Shown in pieces: positions 56,390 through 64,000 of a DNA stretch of 64,000 nucleotides. The translations under genes were made by a program, and so were the position numbers. Under the pieces are notes generated by a model. That model had not been told where the DNA came from. It was given only the letters and a program-made list of their open reading frames with translations, and did no database searches. The stretch's first letter is position 1; the number at the start of each line of letters is the position of its first letter. The DNA is from Pristionchus mayeri (Eukaryota > Nematoda > Chromadorea > Rhabditida > Neodiplogasteridae): the NCBI GenBank assembly GCA_036245805.1, contig BTRK01000001.1, positions 14,818,001 to 14,882,000 on the forward strand, written 5' to 3'.

Positions 56390-56756
56390 TGCCAAGTTTA
56401 TTCCGATTATCTCAGATAGTGTGTTATATGTGACTTGGTGTTTCGAGAGTGTCGCGAATACTGGAAATTATCTGTGCACCAATTTATCGCTCTTTGTTTA
56501 GTTAATAACAAAATATAAATTAAATTACATTAGGCAACCGTCCCGTGTGCTCGCGAAATGAATGTTTCGAAATTGTTAGGTCACTTGGGTCCGACGAGAG
56601 AGCGCACACGAAATGAAGAGAAGGGGACTGTTACTTCCAGACCTCTCTTATACTGGGAATTGTTTCTGGTTAAATTATTTCTTCTCTCACCATCGTCACG
56701 AACACTGCGTTCTACGAGGGGGGAGCGAGAAAAGAGAGCGCAGAGAAAGAGAGGAA

Positions 56757-56830
56757 TTAGCATGGCTCAGTGGGTAGAGGCGCGCACAACCTGCCATCCG
56801 ATCACCGTGAGTTCGAACCCCCTCTCTGCA
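56757..56830 (+). other. tRNA-like sequence with A and B boxes
   Basis: ATGGCTCAGTGGGTAGAGG fits an A box, and 30 bases later GTGAGTTCGAACCCC fits a B box. Acceptor and T stems do not pair well, so it is more likely a tRNA-derived SINE head or decayed tRNA than a functional tRNA. Confidence 0.45.
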
Positions 56831-56839
56831 CATCTTTTG

Positions 56840-59797
56840 CAAAATTCGCCAGGTTTATCATTTTTTCGAATTAAAATAAAAATTATTGTTCCTTTCTCTT
56901 TCCAGCTTTGTTATATATGACAAAATGTTTCTCAATTCAATGACATCTTCAAAAGATTTATTACAGTATCGAATCATATATGAACAAACAGAACTCTGTT
57001 GATTACACGGGATGATTCAACAAACATTGACAAGATAGGACATGGCAGTACAATTTCTTTAAAATTTCACAGGCATAAAGATGAATTTTGTGAGATCTAC
57101 TAGCGGGGACAAGTAAATTACATGACATATTATTTAGTACAAGATGTGCTTTATTAACAGGATTGATCTAATCGAGATTCTAACGCTCATATAGAATAGA
57201 TTCCTCCTCCTCATCTCCTGAAGGCGGGAAGGCGGAAGGGCGGGAGAGCGAGCGAGAGGGCGTCGGAGATCTAAAGTCGCAGCATTACATAAGCAACATC
57301 CGACAAGAAAGCTAAGCGCTAATGCGATCATTCAGTTATGCAATCATAGTCATTGATGAGGTCTCTCCTCAACAACTAAAAATAAATATAGAGCAATAAA
57401 TTTGTAACAACAGCTATTTGTTATCTTGGAGTGAAAAAAACTATTACCTCGAGATTCGGCGAGTGACGAAGCGACGTGGAGCGACTCCCTCTACGTCTAC
57501 TCCGTGCTGTAATTATTTAAAATATATTTAAGGTGAAATATCGTAAAAATACTGAACAAGAAATCCAAAAAAGGAGGAAGAGAGTGAGTGGACTGCTTAG
57601 GATGGTAATCCGCCGCGTATAATGGTTCCATCAGCTAGGGAATCTATAGCGGCGCTACCAATCAAGCAATGAAAACAATTTACACGATAATTAAATAGCA
57701 AAAATGTCGTTATTAATTAAAAAATCGCTGAGAAAGCACAAAATCACTATGGTCCAAAAATAGGGCACTTGGCAAGTTGCCAAAACGGTCGCATATCCTG
57801 CACGGAACTTTTCAATGGGCTCTTTCAGAACGCAGTGCACGAAGATTGCGCACACACTCACCTTGAGGTCGTAGCATGTCAGCAGATCAGATGATTCTAA
57901 AGCTGATGATTCTCTCCAAGTCAATTGTTCCTGACTGGATGACATAATCAAATCATTTCACTCCAACAATATTTCCGTCGTGTCTGTTCACTTCTTTGCG
58001 GAAACGACGCATCAGGTGAGAAAGAGAAAATGATCTTTGATCGATGGACTTATTTTCAATTTCACAATTTCGAAAGAAAAAAAGCATCGAATTAAAAATG
58101 GCGTCGCTAATTTGCGCTGCCAAATTACCCGTGAAAGTTGTGTTTCGAGAGTGAGTCGTATAATGGGAATGTTCTCTGCATCAATTCATCGAGTGAATGT
58201 AATCCAATATAACAAAATATACTTTTAATCACGTTTATATAAAAAAATTGAAACGCGAAACATTCACTACGCAGAAATTGATACGCGAAACATTCACTAC
58301 GCAAAATACGGTGAGATTTACAGAGAGAGCGATAAAGTTAATAAATCATCGCACAAACAAAGCCGAATAATGCGTGTTCTAACAAGGACGTTGGTGATCT
58401 TGCACACAGCTTAGGAGGTTGTTTTTACATTGGTATTTCAATTCTCGTAATTCTGATCTCAGATGTGAATACGAACTGCATTATCGCTCCCTGCTAAAAT
58501 TCTGCTAAAATTCTCAAAAATAACAAAACCGATGCAGAGGAAAGAGTCGTAATGTCTAATGGAGTCTAGTAATAGGTTGATGCAAAAGTTTCGATACAAG
58601 GTATTTTTGGTATTTTCTCGAGAATGGTTTGCCTGCCTTGGATAATACTTTGGCATTATTTGAGGCACTATTTGTGCATTACAATCATAGTTTCAAATGG
58701 AATCGATCTCAATTGGTTCATCAGAAAAAAATATTTTCTAAAAAGTTGTAAATGTACGGTATTTCTGGTACTCTGTACAATCGTCTATTAAAACAAAACA
58801 GATGGGTTGCGATTTCCGCCATTTCTTGTGGACAGTGAGTGCTGGTGTATGCTTCCATATAACACTTTAAAAGAGATCGTTACTGTCTATCAGAAAAGTT
58901 ATGGGTCAATACTTCCGAATTTGCCCTCCAAATTTCGACAGTTTGATTCATGTAAGTGACTGATTGATCATGAATGCCCATAAGTGCGCTATGAAGAGTA
59001 CACATAAACTAATAACCTACAAAAGTTCAAAAGAGAATTGCTAAAGGCTGAAGCAAGTGATGGCTCAAAAACGGGAAAACGTCTCGAAACTTTTGCATCA
59101 ACCTAATACATTAAGGAGTCACTCGAGGTACGAAGTGATGAATATGTCAGTATTATCCACGATTGTTGGAAGTGCAGGTTTGAAGCAAGAGGAACAGATA
59201 ACACGACTTTTTTATGTATTTCACAATTATTTTAGAGATTCGGAAAATTTACATTTTCTCTTGATAGATTCGGGCTGCTCGCTTATTATGACTCAAGTTA
59301 GTGTCGACCATATCAATCGATTTCTGTACTCCTCTTCACATAAAAATCTTTCATGAATCAAGCCAGTCATCATAAGTGAGCGATCCTTCGCCACCTAAGT
59401 TATCGATTTTTAATATGGTGCAGCCGATGCTCAATGAGAGAGTGTATTCAAGGACAAGGATGTTAGAGTAGATTCTCGGCTACACACTTTCTTGCACTGT
59501 CTGGTGAGTGAGTGGTAGATGGAGAGATTGTAAAATATTATCGATAATGCTGTATTATGGAAGTGAACTTAGGGAATAAGAAATCGAGTTTTCTTCGGCC
59601 TCCGAAATCTTTCCTCCGATCCCGGTAGAGAATAACTAGAATGCAATAGTTTATGCACTCCGTTATGGATAATCCATTACTTCCTCAAACTTCCGATTGG
59701 CCCCCTCACGATTAGTGAATTCTTCTGTTTGCATACGCTCTTCCCTTTGCACTCGATAGACGACATCCGATGCTCAATCAGGGGCAACGAGCAAGGT
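56840..59797. other. Non-coding interval
   Basis: It contains sequence related to 35820-35930 and 40180-40320 (at 57890-58220), a repeated ACATTCACTACGCA pair at about 58260-58305, a mariner-type miniature element (58574-59103) and a paralogue of 47480-47580 at 59690-59780. Open frames are short and featureless. Confidence 0.45.
58574..59103. mobile_element. Mariner-type miniature element, 530 bp
   Basis: The ends GGTTGATGCAAAAGTTTCGA and their exact inverted copy are flanked by TA (58572-58573 and 59104-59105). The interior is unrelated on the two sides and non-coding, so this is a deletion derivative rather than a palindrome. Confidence 0.85.
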
Positions 59798-60141
59798 ATC
59801 ACAGTATTAAGCGTCAGGCGGTCCACAGACAAAACCGAAAAGCGCGCCTAATACTTTAATTTTCTATGAAACATGAATGAATCGACTACTTCCGTGCTTT
59901 GAAAAAGATTAGGATCATTTGTGTTTCACAAACACTATGAAAAGGAAACGGTTTTATAGACCCAATTGTTCTAACAAGGGAAGGCCTGGTGATGTCTTTG
60001 GACTTTCGGAACGCGACCTAGTGGGATGGGTAGGTACGTGAATTCTACTTTACATACCCGCATTGCGGGTATGTAAAGCCTTCCAGAAGGCCTTGCCAGC
60101 AAGCATTGGTGGTTGAGTGGTAGCGAGTCAGGACAGTAATA

Positions 60142-62337
60142 CAGTTGCGGACAAAAGTGTAGCACCAAATTTCAAATGATCATAACTTCTTTCAAAATTG
60201 AGATAAAGACTTACGGTTTGGAGCATTCGAGAGATACACCTCGGACATTATCGGCATATGGATGATGTGCTGAAATCTAAATATCGCGGGTTACAAAATT
60301 TATTTTCCCGGAGATCTTTCGATTTGATTTTTTAAAACCTCAGCCGAACTGCGCTATGAAGCCAAATTCATTTTGGAGAAAGTACCTCCCCCGATGATGT
60401 GAATCCACTATCCAGCGTGTTTGGTGCTTCTCGATGAGAGTCGGTATACCGATTTTCCGAGACATCACAAATTTTGTTTTTTTGGCTATATCTTCGGAAC
60501 AAATTGAGAAAAAGGGTCAAAATTTCACAGGTGTCATTCTCTCGTGATGGAGCAACAACCTGCCAAGTTTCATAGCGAACGGACTGAAAATTGCTAAAAT
60601 CGAAAAATTTAGTTCACCAATATTCAGCCACATGAAAGCAACCAATCGGATTCAGCGAAAAATCTGATTTCTTGTCACTTTATGCAGAAACTATAAGATA
60701 ATTACTGCGCGAAATTGCGAGATCAGGCGTTTCTTTATACCCGTGTTGCATGCGAATACACGAGCGAGACTGCAGACTACAATAGGGGGCGAAATCTGCC
60801 AATGGACAAGGATGCGAGTGCGGTTCTCTAGAATTATTTTATTATTAAAATAAATACAAATGAATATCTTTCTGTAGTTCACACGCGCATACAGATGCGG
60901 ACAAAAGTTTAGCACCAAATTTCAAGTCATCATCACTTCTTTCAAAATTGAGATAAAGACTTACGGTTTGGAGCATTCGAGAGATACACCTCAGGACATT
61001 ATCGTCATATGGATGATGTGCTGAAACCTAAATATCGCGGGTTTCAAAATTAATTTTTCCGGATATCTTTCGATTTGATTTTTTTAAACCTCAGCCGAAC
61101 TGCGCTATGAAGTCAAATTCATTTTGATGAGAGTACCTCCCCGATGATGCGAATCCATTATCCAGCGTATTTGGTGCTTCTCGATGAGAATCGGTATATC
61201 GATTTTCCGAGACCTCACAAATTTGGTTTTTTGGCTATATCTTCGGAACAAATTGAGCTACAATGGCAAAATTTCACAGGTGTCATTCTGTCGTGATGGA
61301 GCAACAACCTGCCAAGTTTCATAGCGAACGGACTTAAAATTGCAAAAATCGAAAAAAATTGTTCACCAATATTCAGTCACATGAAAGCACCCAATCGGGC
61401 TCTGCGAAAAATCTGATTTCTTGTCACTTTATGCAGAAACTATTAAAGAACTACTACGCGAAATTGCGAGATCAGGCGTTTCTTTATATCCGTGTTGCAT
61501 GCGAATACTTGGGGAGGGTCAGTGGGGAAGGAATGCGTTCTTGAGGTTTGAGGAAAAATAGAGCATTGTCAGATTTTCACTAAACCAACATGCTAGCATA
61601 TTTAGACCAAGTTATGAACATTTATCGTTGAATTGGGATTATTTAACTTGAAATGTTCGTGTTCGGATAATGAGATTGTTGAGTCCGGCTACTTCTGAAC
61701 AGCCGCTCCACTCTGACCCTCGCCGAGTATTAACATGGGTATAAAGAATCGCTTAATCTCGCAATTTCGCAAAGTAGTTCTCTAATAGTTTCTACACAAA
61801 GTGACAAGAAATCAGATTTTTCGCTGAACCCGATTGGTTGTTTTCATGTGACTGAATATTGGTGAACAAATTTTTTCGATTTTTGCAATTTTAAGTCCGT
61901 TCGCTATGAAACTTGGCAAGTTGCTGCTCCATCACGACAGAATGACACCTGTGAAATTTTGACCCTTTAGCTCAATTTGTTCCGAAGATATAGCCAAAAA
62001 ACAAAATTTGTGATGTCTCGGAAAATCGGCATACCGACTCTCATCGAGAAGCACCAAACACGCTGGATAGTGGATTCACATCATCGGGGGAGGTACTTTC
62101 TCCAAAATGAATTTGGCTTCATAGCGCAGTTCGGCTGAGGTTTAAAAAAATAAAATCGAAAGATCTCCGGGAAAATGATTTTTGTAACCCGCGATATTTA
62201 GGTTTCAGCACATCATCCATATGCCGATAATGTCCTGAGGTGTATCTCTCGAATGCTCCAAACCATAAGTCTTTATCTCAATTTTGAAAGAAGTTATGAT
62301 CATTTGAAATTTGGTGCTAAACTTTTGTCCGCAACTG
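60142..62337. mobile_element. Three-armed Tc1-like palindrome
   Basis: The outer ends CAGTTGCGGACAAAAGT and their inverted copy are flanked by TA (60140-60141 and 62338-62339). Two left arms lie in direct orientation (60142 to about 60760, and 60892 to about 61500) and one right arm inverted (about 61700-62337). Between the two left arms sit about 130 bp matching the dispersed unit at 23880-24010. No transposase. Confidence 0.85.
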
Positions 62338-62399
62338 TAGGTTCAGCATCTCTCCGGCGAAAATTTTTTTGCACTATTTTTGCGTGATAAGCAGATACT

Positions 62400-62890
62400 C
62401 TGGTAGCTAAAGTGAAAGCCCCTTTTCCCGTCTTCCCACTCTCATATGTTGTAAATGCCGATCAGAGTGGTGTAATCAAGGAACTCTACAAAAATCGAAC
62501 CATCGCCATCAAAGGATCCAAGAAATGATTTTTTACAGCCCAGAGGAAGACATCCCTTACCCATAGTTTCACCATCATGCCCACTTATTTCGCTGACGGG
62601 CATTTGGGAACTCATCTTTACGTAGTTTTGCCGAGGGCGAAGGGGTCGTTCCCTGCCAAAGGACATATTCAAGTCGATAATCTCGTGGTCAGAGCCATAA
62701 GAGGGCAAGTATTTGATGGTGGATTGGCTCAAGACGTGTGTCTTCACGAACGACTGCCCGAAGGATCTTCTCCTTTTGGTAGACTCGTGGAGTTTCTTCA
62801 AGGATCATGCGACGATGATCACGGATGGTACAATGCGGGATTTGTCGAAGGCAGACCCAAATGTCAGCTTCCTTACCCCTAACCAATTCT
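62400..62890 (+). pseudogene. Tc5/pogo-type DDE transposase fragment, copy 1
   Basis: The reading VVNADQSGVIKELYKNRTIA, with the first catalytic Asp (NADQSG) and TIAIKGSKK, runs to an internal TGA at 62526. It continues QRKTSLTHSFTIMPTYFADG to about 62697, then shifts frame to MVDWLKTCVFTNDCPKDLLL and VDSWSFFKDHATM, which holds the second Asp in the LLLVDSW motif. It stops at about 62890. The order matches DDE_1 transposases of the Tc4/Tc5/pogo group. The N-terminal DNA-binding part and third acidic residue are not seen. Confidence 0.8.
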
Positions 62891-62959
62891 AATTCAATGC
62901 GCAACTCACCATGAAATGTGAAATTGCTGGCTGCGAGAACGACCACCTCTCGAAGTGCC

Positions 62960-63330
62960 CTACATTATTGGCTCTGAATACGAGATTATCGACTTGAATA
63001 TGTCCTTTGGCGGGGAACGACCCCGTCGCCTTCGGCAATACTACGTAAAGATGAGTTCCCAAATGCCCGTCGGCGAAATAAGTGGGCATGATGGCGAAAC
63101 TATGGGTAAGGGATGTCTTCCTCTGGGCTGTAAAAATCACTTTCTTGGATCCTTTGATGGCGATGGTTCGATTTTTGTAGAGTTCCTTGATTACACCACT
63201 CTGATCGGCATTTACAACATACGAGAGTGGGAAGACGGGAAAAGGGGCTTTCACTTTAGCTACCAGAGTATCTGCTTATCACGCAAAAATAGTGCAAAAA
63301 AAATTTTCCCCGGAGAGATGCTGAACCTAC
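62960..63330 (-). pseudogene. DDE transposase fragment, inverted copy 2
   Basis: On the minus strand the same segment recurs: FPLSYVVNADQSGVIKELYK through IFTAQRKTSLTHSFAIMPTY to SFPAKGHIQVDNLVFRA, here without the internal stop of copy 1. It ends where the inverted repeat ends, before the second catalytic Asp. The two copies face each other around 62.83 kb, so the transposase gene itself has been folded into the palindrome. Confidence 0.8.
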
Positions 63331-63684
63331 GTCCATAGGATTACTGTCCTGACTCGCTACCACTCAACCACCGATGCTTGATCGCAAATCCTTCTGGAAG
63401 GCTTTACATACCCGCAACGCGGGCACAGATATCGATTTTTTACGAGCCCTGAGGGGTTCAGCAAAATTGAAGTTCTTAGAATTCATGTACCTACCCATCC
63501 CACTAGGTCGCGTTCCGAAAGTCCAAAGACATCACAAGGCCTTCCCTTGTAAGTTTCACAATTGGTTCATATTAAACCTCGATACAGTTAGCTAAAATTC
63601 CGTGCAAGAGCAATTTCAATGCTTTTTAAACTTGAAAAAGAGCGCGAAGGGAGCTTTTGCTTTTGCACGGGGCTTAATACTGTG

Positions 63685-64000
63685 GTATCTCCATGGAGGT
63701 CAGAAAGACTCGATATTTTTCTACTAAAAATACATACAATGTATAAAAAATCATTGTTGCAGCCCGGCCACAGGAGAAGGAATTAAGAGACATTCCACGA
63801 GAAAACGTACATTTGGGAGGGGTCTACGGATAACTTTTTTGCAACCCCCCTCAATATCTCGCTTGTGAAGTTCCCATACCAAGTGCTGATATTTGGCCTA
63901 ATATGAGGGGCTATGGTGCACTTTCCGAAAAATGCCAGACAAGGCCCAAACAAAATCGAAATTTTCAAATTTTTTAAAAGTAAGATATTATAGGTTTTTT
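63685..64000. other. Window end, no feature recognised
   Basis: Sequence around 63765-63785 (GCAGCCCGGCCACAGGAGAAGG) resembles 24008-24025. No exon seen. Confidence 0.4.

Larger units (their letters stand above)
52412..56424. mobile_element. Foldback element with TATA target, holding an RTE insertion
   Basis: Left end ACAGACTATCTGAGAGAATC; right end, inverted, ACACACTATCTGAGATAATC; each is flanked by TATA (52408-52411 and 56425-56428). The paralogous empty site at about 35938-35952 reads CACATATATGAC. Without the retrotransposon it is about 1.1 kb with arms of about 480 bp sharing CTTGGCACTGGCCGA, GGCCTCCACGAGGG and GATCCGCATCCGCGCG. No transposase. The centre is near 52.95 kb. Confidence 0.88.
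51430..56720. repeat. Duplicated block A, copy 2 (with insertions)
   Basis: It is paralogous to 34950-36690. Copy 2 contains three insertions missing from copy 1: a 250-bp TA-flanked hairpin (51681-51930), a TATA-flanked foldback (52412-56424) and, inside that, an RTE retrotransposon. It lacks the CACAGTATTAAG element of copy 1. The comparison dates the block duplication before all these insertions. Confidence 0.85.
59976..63549. mobile_element. Tc5-like element, 3.6 kb
   Basis: Terminal repeats CAAGGGAAGGCC at both ends, flanked by TAA (59973-59975 and 63550-63552), reconstruct a CTAAG target. Tc4/Tc5 elements duplicate TNA within CTNAG, and as I recall Tc5 ends begin CAAGGGAAGG, so the assignment is firm. 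The arms share GGACTTTCGGAACGCGACCT and CTTTACATACCCGC. The interior carries a broken DDE transposase in two inverted pieces and a nested three-armed Tc1-like palindrome. Confidence 0.9.
59802..63684. mobile_element. CACAGTATTAAG-ended element interrupted by a Tc5-like insertion
   Basis: The ends CACAGTATTAAG and CTTAATACTGTG are flanked by GTAT (59798-59801 and 63685-63688), a 4-bp duplication as in the 307-bp relative at 36.1 kb. Without the insertion it is about 310 bp and aligns with that relative (CCAATTGTTCT, TTTCACAATTGGTTC). Confidence 0.85.

Noticed and set aside
56757..56830. Functional tRNA gene
   Set aside because: A and B boxes are present, but acceptor and T stems do not pair, so it is kept only as a tRNA-like relic.
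62577..62882. 101-codon frame read straight through the transposase region
   Set aside because: After about 62697 this frame leaves the transposase; the homologous reading (LLLVDSWSFFKDH) is in another frame.
1..64000. CRISPR array, bacterial operon or organelle DNA
   Set aside because: No spaced identical repeats of CRISPR type, no ribosome-binding sites; spliced nematode genes and eukaryotic transposons throughout.

Overview
This is nuclear DNA of a nematode, most likely rhabditid or diplogastrid. The evidence is a three-exon major sperm protein (MSP) gene, short introns (one only 42 bp), 3' splice acceptors placed directly before start codons as for trans-spliced mRNAs, and transposons of the Tc1, Tc5, mariner and RTE kinds. 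The species cannot be fixed from this window.

Layout. 1-5.2 kb: intergenic sequence, a CTACAGTA-rich satellite, and two broken exon copies of ribosomal protein uS14 (RPS-29) on either side of a 1.2 kb palindromic Tc1-like element. 7.1-11.9 kb: a small four-exon gene on + whose second exon exists as two alternatives of identical length and phase. 12.5-13.2 kb: the intact MSP gene on -, with a GC-AG first intron. 14.0-15.2 kb: an eight-exon gene on + for a small membrane protein. 18.2-21.0 kb: two genes on -, 127 bp apart. The upstream one encodes a stand-alone P2X7-type intracellular (ballast) domain. The downstream one has a THAP DNA-binding domain fused to a transposase-like body and carries two probable frameshifts at short tandem repeats.

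24.2-63.7 kb is dominated by mobile elements and by degenerate, repeatedly duplicated non-coding units. It holds a dead RTE retrotransposon (24.4-27.1 kb), two complementary mariner fragments (27.2 and 37.4 kb), an apparently intact RTE retrotransposon with a 9-bp target duplication (53.5-56.4 kb), and several kilobase-scale palindromic (foldback) elements. One TTAA-flanked foldback (36.7-40.1 kb) carries in its loop a complete three-exon gene for a small secreted protein. A Tc5-like element (60.0-63.5 kb) has perfect 12-bp ends and a CTAAG target and encodes an inverted-duplicated, broken DDE transposase. It is inserted in another element and itself holds a three-armed Tc1-like palindrome. 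Because the 35-36.7 kb and 51.4-56.7 kb blocks are paralogous, the empty sites and target duplications of several elements can be read directly from this window.

The MSP gene, the alternative-exon gene, the membrane-protein gene, the P2X7-domain gene and the secreted-protein gene look intact. uS14, the THAP gene, the older RTE element and both mariner copies are broken or probably broken. All multi-exon models were built by eye from splice consensus and reading-frame continuity.
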